A stretch of 64,000 nucleotides of DNA. It comes from Dehalobacter sp. DCM. Lineage in GTDB: Bacteria > Bacillota > Desulfitobacteriia > Desulfitobacteriales > Syntrophobotulaceae. Position 1 is the first letter of the stretch, and the number at the start of each line of letters is the position of its first letter. Below, piece by piece: positions 8,933 to 17,321 of the stretch. The DNA is taken from positions 2,783,001 through 2,847,000 of the forward strand of contig NZ_CP092282.1 of the NCBI RefSeq assembly GCF_024972775.1. The letters are read 5' to 3'. The position numbers and the translations under genes were made by a program. The notes under the pieces are model-generated. The model did no database searches. It saw nothing but the letters and a program-made list of their open reading frames with translations, and was not told the origin of the DNA.

Positions 8933-11464
8933 TTATGCTGTTACGATGCGGCTTTCAGCTTGTAGTCCAAGCTTTTCGACGGCAGTCTCCCGCATTTTGT
9001 ATTTCAGGATTTTTCCGGCGGCATTCATTGGGAATTCGTCCACAAAATCCACATAACGCGGTGTCTTCTGCTTCGCCATATGAGAACGGACATATTCCTT
9101 CAGTTCATCTTCTGTCATGAGTTCACCGGCCTTGAGGACAACACAGGCCATGATTTCCTCCCCGTATTGCTTGTCGGGAACACCAATGACTTGGACATCT
9201 TTGACTTTGGGATGCGTATAGATAAAGTCTTCAATTTCTTTCGGATAGATATTTTCTCCGCCGCGAATGATCATATCTTTGATCCGACCGGTTATCTTAT
9301 AGTTACCGTTTTCATCCCGTCTCGCCAGATCACCGGTATGGAGCCATCCATCCGCATCGATGGCGGCTGCCGTAGCCTCAGGCATCTTATAGTACCCTTT
9401 CATGATATTATAGCCGCGTGCAACGAATTCGCCATCCACATTGTCCGGCAGGTCTTTACCTGTTTCAGGGTCTACAATTTTGCATTCAACGCCTGGAAAA
9501 GCACGGCCAACTGTGTTTACGCGAACCTCAATTGGGTCGTCAACACGGCTCATCGTACAACCTGGGGATGCTTCCGTCTGCCCAAAAACGATCGTGATCT
9601 CTTTCATATTCATTTTTTCGACCACGTCCTGCATTACTTTGATCGGACAAGGGCTGCCGGCCATAATTCCGGTACGCATATAGGAAAAATCTGTTTGAGC
9701 GAAATCTTCATGCTCCATCATCGCAATAAACATGGTTGGTACACCATGGAACGCAGTGATCTTTTCCTTATTGATACATTCCAGGGACTTAGCGGGTGAG
9801 AAAGCCGGAATCGGCGACATCGTCGTTCCATGTGTCATCGATGCCGTCATGGCTAATACCATTCCAAAGCAATGAAACATCGGAACATGGATCATCATGC
9901 GGTCGGCAGTCGACAAGTCCATACCATCACCAATCGTTTTGCCGTTATTGACGACATTATAGTGTGTCAGCATAACCCCTTTTGGAAAGCCGGTTGTTCC
10001 CGAAGTATACTGCATATTGCAGACATCGTGTGTACTCATAGAAAAAGCACGGCGGTAGACTTCCTCAACCGGTACCCTATCTGCCAAAGCAATGGCATCA
10101 TCCCAAGTCAGACACCCATTCTGCTTAGATTCAACGGTTATAATGTTACGCAGTAAGGGGAGTCGCTTGCAATGGAGCGGTTTTCCTGCTTCGTGTGTTT
10201 TTAGCTCCGGACACAATTCATTGATGATACCGACATAATCAGAATCCTTAAATCCGTCGATCATCACCAGCGTATGAGTATCGGATTGACGCAGCAGATA
10301 TTCCGCCTCATGGATTTTATAAGCCGTATTCACGGTGACCAAGACTGCTCCAATTTTTGTGGCTGCCCAGAAAGTGATATACCATTGGGGAACATTGGTT
10401 GCCCAGATAGAGACATGATCACCTTGTTTGACGCCCATTGCAATCAACGCCCGGGCAAAGGTATCCACATCATCACGGAACTCCGAGTACGTGCGTGTAT
10501 AATCCAACGTCGTATAACGAAAAGCGTATTGGTCGGGAAATTCATCAACGACACGGTCAAGTACCTGTGGGAAGGTTAAATCAATCAGAGTATTCTTCTC
10601 CCAAATATACTTTCCGGTTTTCATATTATTATCATATAACCGACCTCTGGCCGTACTTTTATTCAAATATCTATTCATATAATTGGCAAAATTGGGGAAA
10701 ACAACACCAGCATCATCAAGATCGTCTGCCCAACGTTTCACCCATTCCAGAGAGATAAAACCGTCATAATTGATGGATCTCAGTGCATTCATCATGTCAT
10801 CGATCGGCAGATCACCTTCGCCCAACATGCGGTAACGGATTTTTCCGTCCTCAACAACAGAGTCTTTGATATGGACATATTTGATATAAGCGCCAAGGTT
10901 TTGGACGGTTCTGCCCGGTGCTTCACCGGCAAAACGATACGGATGATGCAAATCCCAAAGTGCCGCTACAGCATCACTGGCTGCGGCATGAAGTAAATTG
11001 CTGAGTCGGGCTGTATCGGCATAAACGCCATTGGTTTCCACAAGCAAAATGATACCTTTTTCTTCCGCAAGCGGGATAAGCCTTTTTAGAACATTTAAGA
11101 CAACCGCATCATCAACTTCTCCTGTCGGCATGGGCTCTAAATCAGCAAGAATGCGAATATATCGTGTTCCTAATTTAGAGGCCAGCAGGATATACTCTTT
11201 TATTTCCTCATAGTTTTTCTCGGCATCCTCAGCAAATTTCAGACAGCACCCTGACGACAGGCAAGGGATCTTAAGCTTCAACTCTGCCAATTTCTTAACA
11301 GTGTGAGGAAGCTGGGCTTCTGTAAAGGGTTGGGCTTGAACAGCAAATATCTCATTACCCAAACCGCGGATTTCAATACCATCGAATCCAAAGTCTTTGG
11401 CCATTGAATAGATATCATTCCAGCTGAAATCGGGGCAACCAAGGGTGGAAAATGCGAGTTTCAT
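8933..11464 (-). CDS. Fusion: xylose-isomerase-like TIM barrel + AMP-forming acyl-CoA synthetase
   Basis: An 843-residue protein. Residues 1 to about 275 form an AP-endonuclease-2/sugar-phosphate isomerase-like TIM barrel (KLAFSTLGCPDFSW; GFDGIEIRGLG; LVETNGVYADT; YVHIKDSVVEDGK; GFISLEWVKRW). Residues about 290-843 are a complete ANL-superfamily ligase with P-loop YTSGTTGFPKGVMLTH, FGQTEASPG, GWLHTGDLARRDENGNY and the C-terminal GRIKDMIIRGGENIYPKEIE; the acid is not predictable. ATG at 11464 follows AGGAGGAG. Known TIM relatives isomerise sugars or inositols or dehydrate 3-dehydroshikimate; the ligase resembles fatty-acyl/aryl-CoA ligases. Fusion suggests two consecutive steps or channelled substrate. 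A palindrome, a gene relic and a T-box leader lie upstream. Function is not known. Confidence 0.9.
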   Translation of the reverse strand: MKLAFSTLGCPDFSWNDIYSMAKDFGFDGIEIRGLGNEIFAVQAQPFTEAQLPHTVKKLAELKLKIPCLSSGCCLKFAEDAEKNYEEIKEYILLASKLGTRYIRILADLEPMPTGEVDDAVVLNVLKRLIPLAEEKGIILLVETNGVYADTARLSNLLHAAASDAVAALWDLHHPYRFAGEAPGRTVQNLGAYIKYVHIKDSVVEDGKIRYRMLGEGDLPIDDMMNALRSINYDGFISLEWVKRWADDLDDAGVVFPNFANYMNRYLNKSTARGRLYDNNMKTGKYIWEKNTLIDLTFPQVLDRVVDEFPDQYAFRYTTLDYTRTYSEFRDDVDTFARALIAMGVKQGDHVSIWATNVPQWYITFWAATKIGAVLVTVNTAYKIHEAEYLLRQSDTHTLVMIDGFKDSDYVGIINELCPELKTHEAGKPLHCKRLPLLRNIITVESKQNGCLTWDDAIALADRVPVEEVYRRAFSMSTHDVCNMQYTSGTTGFPKGVMLTHYNVVNNGKTIGDGMDLSTADRMMIHVPMFHCFGMVLAMTASMTHGTTMSPIPAFSPAKSLECINKEKITAFHGVPTMFIAMMEHEDFAQTDFSYMRTGIMAGSPCPIKVMQDVVEKMNMKEITIVFGQTEASPGCTMSRVDDPIEVRVNTVGRAFPGVECKIVDPETGKDLPDNVDGEFVARGYNIMKGYYKMPEATAAAIDADGWLHTGDLARRDENGNYKITGRIKDMIIRGGENIYPKEIEDFIYTHPKVKDVQVIGVPDKQYGEEIMACVVLKAGELMTEDELKEYVRSHMAKQKTPRYVDFVDEFPMNAAGKILKYKMRETAVEKLGLQAESRIVTA

Positions 11465-11485
11465 TGACACTCCTCCTCAAATCAG

Positions 11486-11501
11486 GATCGTTTAAACGAT
11501 C
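11486..11501. promoter_or_regulatory. Perfect 16-bp palindrome, possible operator
   Basis: GATCGTTTAAACGATC lies 22 bp before the start codon of the TIM-barrel/ligase fusion, just upstream of its ribosome site. It has the size and symmetry of a dimeric repressor site; the binding protein is unknown. Confidence 0.45.
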
Positions 11502-11507
11502 AAAATA

Positions 11508-11600
11508 TTAATGTGTCTTAGCGTTTGCGCCTTCTTTAGCCTGATCCAATAACGAAAATAACATATTGAGGATGATAACTTTAAAGAAAGTTGACAGCAG
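11508..11600 (-). pseudogene. Possible C-terminal relic of a membrane protein behind the T-box
   Basis: On the minus strand an open frame runs out of the T-box terminator T-tract to TAA at 11508. It reads as a strongly hydrophobic stretch (LLSTFFKVIILNMLFSLL) followed by a polar tail DQAKEGANAKTH, like the end of a transporter. There is no start codon with a ribosome site: the only ATG, at 11564, lacks one. I read it as the tail left when the gene once controlled by the T-box was deleted. An 18-residue leader peptide is the alternative. Confidence 0.3.
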
Positions 11601-11912
11601 GAAAATAATAAAAGCCTTCGTCTCTACTATTCTTCTAGAGACGAAAGCTTATCTTCCGTGTTACCACCCTATTTGGTATGAATCCATACCCACTCTGCGG
11701 CATTTTAACTATCAATGCCCTCTCCAATAACGGCGAGAATCCGGTCGTGCCTACTTGCTTATATGATCAGCCTGATCTTGCTTTCAGCTAAACTGCTCCG
11801 GGGCGAGTACACAACCTGCAATGCGTCCTGTTTTGCACCAACCAACAGTTCTCTAAAACGCTTTGGCAGCGTGGCATCCCTTCATTGCATTTTTGATTTA
11901 TAACTAATTTCA
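11600..11912 (-). ncRNA. T-box leader (tRNA-sensing riboswitch), perhaps tyrosine-specific
   Basis: Reading the minus strand from about 11912 the classic T-box parts appear in order. The distal stem I has AGAGAACTGTTGGTTGGTGC and closing AAAACAG; a GTGTACTCGCCCCGGAGC segment lies where the specifier loop should be. The T-box core AGGGTGGTAACACGG is at about 11656-11671. A terminator stem GCTTTCGTCTCT/AGAGACGAAGGC is followed by TTTTATTATTTT at about 11602-11648. The likely specifier codon is UAC (Tyr), and the UGGU T-box bulge agrees with an A discriminator base, as in tRNA-Tyr; this assignment is tentative. The next intact gene is the TIM-barrel/ligase fusion, an unusual T-box target. Confidence 0.85.
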
Positions 11913-11960
11913 AATAATATATACAATTTCTTTACCGTTGTCAAGAGTCAGTTTTGCTTA

Positions 11961-12848
11961 TCAACCGTTAACCCGGCAAATTATTTTTAACTTTTGCGGT
12001 TCGACGGTGACCTTTAGCGGAAAGTCGAAACCCCTTTCTCCATCCATATCAGTACCGACGAAATCGTCACAATCAATCGTTAACTCTGCCGTTTGAAAAT
12101 AATCCACATACGGACTATCCGCATGTTCGCCATTCAAAACTTTGATGACAAGCGGAAGCAGTTCCAAAGCCGGACATGATTTAAAAACATACACGTCCAG
12201 TAGTCCATCATTCATTGAGGCCAGCGGTGCAATCTTTTTAAATCCGCCTGCTGATTTCCCGTTCATAATCAAAATAAAATACACGTCTTCATCGGAGTTG
12301 ATTTCTTTACTTCTGATTTTGACACTGACTGGCCGCATTTTGGATAATTCTTCGACACCTTTAAAATAATAAGCAAGAACGCCAAAACTCCGCTTAATAG
12401 CTACCGGGGTCTTTTGGCTGACATCAATAAGAAAACCAAGGCTGGCAACGTTTAAAAAATAATGGCCGTTGGCAACACCAATATCACACCCGGTACAATT
12501 ATCTTGAAGAAGGATATCTGTCATTTCATCGATTTTATCCGTAAAATTAAAGTAATAAGCAAAGTCATTGGCCGTACCAACAGGATAGACTCCAATCGGA
12601 ACGTCACTGTTATGCTTGATAAGTAGATTAATGACCTGATGAATTGTGCCGTCACCACCGGCGATCCATATTTTTCTGAAGCTGTTGATATCAATTGTTG
12701 CTATCATATTTTCTAAAGCTTCAGGCGAATCAATCCGATACAGCGTCAAGCAGAACCCTTTATTTTGTACTTTCTCCAGTATGTTATCCAGATGGTTTTT
12801 AAAAGACCCATTTCCGGCAAAAGGATTATAAATCAATAATATTTTCAT
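11961..12848 (-). CDS. Diacylglycerol/lipid kinase family protein (YegS/DgkB-like)
   Basis: ATP-dependent lipid kinase of the DAGK catalytic family, 295 residues. Diagnostic motifs are the N-terminal IYNPFAGNGSFKNHL, the nucleotide-binding GGDGTIHQVIN and PVGTANDFA, and a C-terminal beta-sandwich (MNDGLLDVYVF, VGTDMDGERG). In Gram-positive bacteria these proteins phosphorylate diacylglycerol from lipoteichoic acid turnover, or related lipids; the exact lipid cannot be told. The start at 12848 has a GGGGCA-type site. It is monocistronic and diverges from lgt. Confidence 0.9.
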   Translation of the reverse strand: MKILLIYNPFAGNGSFKNHLDNILEKVQNKGFCLTLYRIDSPEALENMIATIDINSFRKIWIAGGDGTIHQVINLLIKHNSDVPIGVYPVGTANDFAYYFNFTDKIDEMTDILLQDNCTGCDIGVANGHYFLNVASLGFLIDVSQKTPVAIKRSFGVLAYYFKGVEELSKMRPVSVKIRSKEINSDEDVYFILIMNGKSAGGFKKIAPLASMNDGLLDVYVFKSCPALELLPLVIKVLNGEHADSPYVDYFQTAELTIDCDDFVGTDMDGERGFDFPLKVTVEPQKLKIICRVNG

Positions 12849-13073
12849 TGTCTGCCCCTTATATTTTTCAAGTCTGTCTATATATTAAGACAAAATGTAC
12901 TTTTTTTCCAGCTGTAATTGTTCTGATTCATTTGTAATTTCACATATTTATATATTCATCGCGACATGATGTAAAAAAGAAGGTTTATAGTGGACATTTT
13001 CTATAATTAATAGTTACATTAATACAGACGAAAATTAATACCGCATTCTTCGGAATACAGGAGGCAATTATTT

Positions 13074-13853
13074 ATGGATCCGATCGCTTTTCAAGCAGGC
13101 CCGTTTACTGTCCGCTGGTATGGCGTTATCATCGCTTTGGCGTTTGCCGTTGGGTTAATTATCGCCTACTATCATACTGAACGCCGAAAGGTGGACCCAG
13201 ATAAATTTATTAATCTGATCATCATTCTTATTCCTTCCGCATTAATAGGAGCCCGTTTGTATTATGTCCTCTTCAATTTGGATTATTATACTGTGTATCC
13301 GTTGGAAATAGTCACTGTATGGCATGGTGGATTAGCTATTCATGGCGGTATTATCGGAGGAATTTTAGCCACCGTGTTTTATCTCCGAAGGGAAACCGCC
13401 TTAAGATTTTGGGCTGTCGCCGATGTCATTGCGCCAAGCCTTATCCTCGGACAGGCTATAGGACGATGGGGCAATTTTTTTAATCAGGAAGTACATGGCG
13501 GCCCTGTTTCAGAATCCTTTATCAGTAAATTTCCGGCTTTCATCCAACACGGCATGTATATCGATGGTCAATATTATCATCCGACCTTCTTATATGAGTC
13601 TATTTGGAACTTCCTGGTCTTTCTATTTTTATTTCGGTTGATTCGAAAAAAAGCCCTCCAGGACGGCATTGTTTTTTTAGCCTACTTAGCATTGTATTCC
13701 TGCGGGCGTTTCGTTATCGAAGGCATGCGGACCGACAGTTTGATGCTAGGCCCTTTAAGGATGGCACAGGTAATCAGCCTGGCTGCAATCATCTTTGCAG
13801 CTATCTTCCTATTCCAGAAATTAAAGAACAGGAAATTAGATGGTCGCTTATGA
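13074..13853 (+). CDS. lgt: Prolipoprotein diacylglyceryl transferase
   Basis: Integral membrane enzyme of 259 residues that transfers diacylglycerol from phosphatidylglycerol to the lipobox Cys of prolipoproteins, such as the ThiY-like protein here. The Lgt signature is complete: VRWYGVIIALAFA, HGGLAIHGGIIGG (catalytic His region), and GRWGNFFNQEVHGG around residues 137-150, then HPTFLYESIWN and GRFVIEGMRTDS. Length is normal. A strong ACAGGAGG precedes the ATG. It heads a short plus-strand run with the kinase/nuclease-like fusion and the HPRT-like gene. Confidence 0.96.
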   Translation: MDPIAFQAGPFTVRWYGVIIALAFAVGLIIAYYHTERRKVDPDKFINLIIILIPSALIGARLYYVLFNLDYYTVYPLEIVTVWHGGLAIHGGIIGGILATVFYLRRETALRFWAVADVIAPSLILGQAIGRWGNFFNQEVHGGPVSESFISKFPAFIQHGMYIDGQYYHPTFLYESIWNFLVFLFLFRLIRKKALQDGIVFLAYLALYSCGRFVIEGMRTDSLMLGPLRMAQVISLAAIIFAAIFLFQKLKNRKLDGRL

Positions 13854-13898
13854 TATAATTATAGATGAAAACTTAACCATGAATGTGAGGTGGCTGTT

Positions 13899-14816
13899 TT
13901 GGTATTTTTCACGATTTCCAGACAGACGGGCAGCTTGGGTAAAGAAATATCTAAACTCCTTGCAAGCAAACTCCACCTTCCGTTAATAACCCGGGATATG
14001 GTTATTAATGAGTGGATGCCGGAAATAGCCAATAAACATGAACAACATATGTTAAATGAAAGTCCTGGATTCTATTTGAATCAGTCTGCACAAGGTATAA
14101 CCTTTGCTGCTCACATCGAAAATAAACTACGTGATTACGTCTCAAAACAGCCGGCTATCATTTTTGGGCTTGGATCTCAAATAATTTTTTGCGAACACCC
14201 CGAGGCTATCAATGTTCGCATCATCGCTTCAAATCAGGTACGAATAAATCGGGTGATGCAGAATCATCGTCTTGATCAGCCCAGCGCGGAACGTTTTCTT
14301 GAATTGACCGACCGCAAACACAAGCGTTATATTTCAACAATTTACCAAGTGGATTGGGCAGATCCGACACTCTACCACCTTACTTTAAACACGGATAATC
14401 TGAGTATTGAGGATAGTGCCGCCCTCCTTGAAAATTTATATCATAATAAAAAGTGCCAAATTCCTTTATCTGACCCACCTACTAATGAAACAGGAAAGAA
14501 GCAGCTAATATTTAAACATCAATCCGAGGAAGAATTCTCCAGAATATTGGATATGTATCATCTTGAATGGGAGTATGAGCCGCGTACGTTTCCAGTAAAA
14601 TGGGACGAGGAAGGTAATGTCACGATGGCTTTTTCTCCTGACTTTTATTTACCGAAATTTAATACGTTTATTGAACTAACCACAATGAACCAAAAGTACG
14701 CCTCAGAAAAGAAAAAAAAGGTAGAACTTCTTAAAAAGATCTATCCCGGTACAAATATCAATATTGTATTCAAAAATGACTTTTACAGTTTGTTGGAAAG
14801 ATTCGGGATAAAATAA
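13899..14816 (+). CDS. Cytidylate-kinase-like protein with a C-terminal PD-(D/E)XK-like domain
   Basis: A 305-residue two-part protein. Residues about 1-185 are a cytidylate-kinase-like domain (TISRQTGSLGKEISKLLASKL, with the P-loop region altered to QTGSLGKE; ITRDMV; IIASNQVRINRVMQ; RKHKRYISTIYQVDW). Residues about 210-305 look like a restriction-nuclease fold: YEPRTFPVKW, SPDFYLPKFNTFIELT and a Lys-rich helix, close to the PDFYLP..IELK pattern of PD-(D/E)XK proteins but with Thr in place of the Lys. TTG at 13899 is preferred over GTG at 13890 because GAGGTGG precedes it and MVFFTISRQ matches family starts. Coupled to lgt and the HPRT-like gene. Function is not known. Confidence 0.75.
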   Translation: MVFFTISRQTGSLGKEISKLLASKLHLPLITRDMVINEWMPEIANKHEQHMLNESPGFYLNQSAQGITFAAHIENKLRDYVSKQPAIIFGLGSQIIFCEHPEAINVRIIASNQVRINRVMQNHRLDQPSAERFLELTDRKHKRYISTIYQVDWADPTLYHLTLNTDNLSIEDSAALLENLYHNKKCQIPLSDPPTNETGKKQLIFKHQSEEEFSRILDMYHLEWEYEPRTFPVKWDEEGNVTMAFSPDFYLPKFNTFIELTTMNQKYASEKKKKVELLKKIYPGTNINIVFKNDFYSLLERFGIK

Positions 14817-14833
14817 TCAAGAAAGGTATTCTT

Positions 14834-15376
14834 TTGATGAACTCACCGGCTATTGGTTCGATTATGTTTTCTGCAGAGAAAATACAACAAAAAATTGCTG
14901 AAACCGGGGCACAAATAACTGACGCCTATCAGGGGCTGGAATTAGTCGTTATTAGTGTCCTGAAGGGATCTTTATATTTTCTTGCCGATTTAACCCGGCA
15001 TATCAATCTCCCTCTAAGCATTGATTTTCTTTCGATTAAGGCTTTTCCGGATGAGACACGCAAAACTGGTATTGTACGCTTCACTAAAGATCTCGATATT
15101 TCAATTACGGATAAACACGTTCTATTAGTGGAAGATGTCGTCGGAACCGGCCTGACCCTGGCTTATATTTGTCAACACCTTGAGGCAGCTAAACCCGCAA
15201 GTCTCAAGATTTGTACTTTGTTTGACGATCCATCGGATCGGCTGCTGGCCATCAATGTCGATTACCGCTGTTTTATAATGCCCAACCAGTTTGTCGTTGG
15301 ATATGGGCTGGATTATCAGGAAAAATACCGTAATCTACCCTATATCGCTGCTTTTGACCGCGAGAAAATGACTTAA
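14834..15376 (+). CDS. Hypoxanthine phosphoribosyltransferase-like protein with altered PRPP motif
   Basis: PRTase-fold protein of 180 residues most like hypoxanthine-guanine phosphoribosyltransferase, which makes IMP/GMP from base and PRPP. Visible elements are the N-terminal MFSAEKIQQKI, the PPi loop VLKGSLYFLADL, the PRPP loop LLVEDVVGTGLTL and the late KICTLFDDPSDR and PNQFVVGYGLDY motifs. The usual loop reads E-D-I-(I/V)-D-T/S-G; here the second Asp, which acts near N7 of the base in characterised enzymes, is Gly (codon GGA). It may therefore be a divergent paralogue with altered activity. It starts 17 bp after the upstream fusion gene and shares its operon. Confidence 0.85.
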   Translation: MMNSPAIGSIMFSAEKIQQKIAETGAQITDAYQGLELVVISVLKGSLYFLADLTRHINLPLSIDFLSIKAFPDETRKTGIVRFTKDLDISITDKHVLLVEDVVGTGLTLAYICQHLEAAKPASLKICTLFDDPSDRLLAINVDYRCFIMPNQFVVGYGLDYQEKYRNLPYIAAFDREKMT

Positions 15377-15397
15377 CAAGTCACTCGTTTTAAAATG

Positions 15398-15437
15398 TTT
15401 TCTGCCTGAAGTCTCGCGCAGGAATGCAGGCAGAAAA
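15398..15437. terminator. Hairpin after the HPRT-like gene
   Basis: TTTTCTGCCTG (15398-15408) pairs perfectly with CAGGCAGAAAA (15427-15437). It lies 20 bp after the stop and is probably part of the transcription end, although no T-run follows. Confidence 0.5.
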
Positions 15438-15477
15438 GCTGCACCGACGCACTAAAAGTTAACGATGCAAAAATGAT

Positions 15478-15535
15478 GAAGTGCACCTCCAAATGACAGA
15501 GAGTTTTTCAACATTTGGAATGCACTTCACTTTTT
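15478..15535 (+). terminator. Terminator between convergent HPRT-like gene and hcp
   Basis: GAAGTGCACCTCCAAATG pairs with CATTTGGAATGCACTTC around a 16-nt loop, and ACTTTTTG follows. It can end plus-strand transcription. Confidence 0.7.
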
Positions 15536-15587
15536 GACATCGTTCTGTTGGCTGAGTTGTGTTTCAGTCGGTCCCAGCGCTAAACGC

Positions 15588-17150
15588 TTATTTTGCGAGC
15601 ATATCCGCGAGATCTTTTTCGGGTGTAGAAATCAGTTTAATATTAAATTTCTCTACAAGCACGTTCAACACCGTGGGTGAGAAGAATGCCGGCGCGGAGG
15701 GCCCGATATAGATATTTTTGATCCCGAGGGCAAGGAGCGTCAGCAGGATGCAAACTGCCTTTTGTTCGTACCAAGATAATACGAGAGTTAACGGCAGGTC
15801 ATTAACACCGCACTCAAAAGCTCCCGCTAAAGCAACCGCTACCTGAATTGCTGAGTAAGCATCGTTGCATTGACCCATATCCATCAACCGCGGTAGTCCG
15901 CCGATTTCACCGATATTCAGATCATTGAAACGATATTTGCCACAGGCCAGTGTCAGTACAACCGTATCTTGAGGGGTTTGTTTCACAAAATCGGTATAAT
16001 AGTTTCTTCCCGGTTTTGCTCCGTCGCAGCCGCCAACCAAAAAGAAATGTTTAATCGCACCTGCTTTGACTGCATTGATAATGGTTTCGGCAACGCCAAG
16101 CACCGTATTGCGGGCAAATCCTGTCATCAGCTCATTACCGCCGTTGATTCCTGTAAAATGCTGATCTTCACTATAACCACCCAGTTCAAGGGCTTGCTTG
16201 ATCATCGGAGAGAAGTCTTTGACCGAAGCTTCCGGTATATGCTTCATCTCGGGATAACCAACTATAGACGTGGTGTAGACACGATCAGCATAGCTGGCTT
16301 TGGGCGGCATCAAACAGTTTGTTGTAAAGAAAATCGGGGCAGGAATAGTGTCAAATTCTTTTTGCTGGTTCTGCCAAGCCGTACCGAAATTGCCCTTTAA
16401 GTGAGGATATTTTTTAAGTTCCGGATAAGCGTGAGCCGGAAGCATCTCTCCGTGCGTATAGATATTGATGCCTTTTCCTTCTGTCTGCTCCAGAAGTTGC
16501 TTTAAATCAAGCAGATCGTGTCCGGTGATGACGATAAAAGGTCCTTTTTCAACTGTTTTTGTGACCTTTGTTGGCACAGGGTGTCCGTAAGCGGACGTAT
16601 TGGCCTCATCGAGCAGTGCCATACACGCCAAATTAATCTTGCCGAATTCCATTAACAAATCCAGCCACTCATCGACAGAATGATCGTCGCCGACGGCTTT
16701 CATTCCCTTGTAGAACCATTCCGTCACTTGGGGATCATTTTTACCGAGTACATGTGCATGCCAGGCATAAGCGGCCATTCCTCGCAGACCTAACAGCAAC
16801 GTCGAGCGGAGTGAAACAACATCCGGATCACCGGAAAATATAGCATCTGCCGGGTAATCCTGTGCGCCGCCAAGTTTTTCTTTTTCAGATGTAATTTTTG
16901 CTTTGAGTCCATCAATAGCCACAGGATCAAAACTCACGTTGGTAATTGTGGCAAACAATCCTTGCATCATTAATGCGTCTGCTTCGGGACCCGCTTTTTT
17001 GCCGGATACAGCCCTTGCCAGACCAATCAATGCTCCGGTGAGTTCGTCTTGCTTGTTGGCGATTTCCGGTTTTTTGCCGCAAACACCTGAAACTGTGCAG
17101 CCCTTGCCGCCTGCGGTTTGTTCACATTGGAAACAGAACATCTGTGACAT
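15588..17150 (-). CDS. hcp: Hybrid cluster protein (hydroxylamine reductase)
   Basis: Cytoplasmic Fe-S enzyme of 520 residues that reduces hydroxylamine and, in characterised species, nitric oxide. The N-terminal cluster motif FCFQCEQTAGGKGCTVSGVC (class I spacing) is present, followed by ligands of the hybrid Fe-S-O cluster: TGINGGNELMTG and GGCDGAKPGRNYYTDF, then LTLACGKYRFN and DMGQCNDAYSAI. Length is normal for the short form of strict anaerobes. No adjacent hcr reductase is present. A GAGGGGG-type site lies before the ATG. It is probably monocistronic and a nitrosative-stress protein. Confidence 0.95.
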   Translation of the reverse strand: MSQMFCFQCEQTAGGKGCTVSGVCGKKPEIANKQDELTGALIGLARAVSGKKAGPEADALMMQGLFATITNVSFDPVAIDGLKAKITSEKEKLGGAQDYPADAIFSGDPDVVSLRSTLLLGLRGMAAYAWHAHVLGKNDPQVTEWFYKGMKAVGDDHSVDEWLDLLMEFGKINLACMALLDEANTSAYGHPVPTKVTKTVEKGPFIVITGHDLLDLKQLLEQTEGKGINIYTHGEMLPAHAYPELKKYPHLKGNFGTAWQNQQKEFDTIPAPIFFTTNCLMPPKASYADRVYTTSIVGYPEMKHIPEASVKDFSPMIKQALELGGYSEDQHFTGINGGNELMTGFARNTVLGVAETIINAVKAGAIKHFFLVGGCDGAKPGRNYYTDFVKQTPQDTVVLTLACGKYRFNDLNIGEIGGLPRLMDMGQCNDAYSAIQVAVALAGAFECGVNDLPLTLVLSWYEQKAVCILLTLLALGIKNIYIGPSAPAFFSPTVLNVLVEKFNIKLISTPEKDLADMLAK

Positions 17151-17285
17151 ACGAATTTACCCCCTCGTGTAAAATATTATTTGATTAAACTTTTCAAATA
17201 AGCTACACGTTGATCATACTGGAAAAAGCACCATAAATCGGTATCCTATGTTACAAAAATTCGTATTCAATATCACAGCAAATAA

Positions 17286-17315
17286 AATACCGTCAGCGCT
17301 GAAGGTGACGGTATT
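17286..17315 (-). terminator. Terminator of the universal stress protein gene
   Basis: On the minus strand AATACCGTCA and TGACGGTATT form a 10-bp stem directly followed by TTTATTT, 7 bp after the stop of the gene. Confidence 0.8.
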
Positions 17316-17321
17316 CTTATA

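Noticed and set aside
9080-9799. 239-residue open frame on the plus strand
   Set aside because: It lies wholly opposite the acyl-CoA synthetase half of the fusion gene, which has all catalytic motifs.
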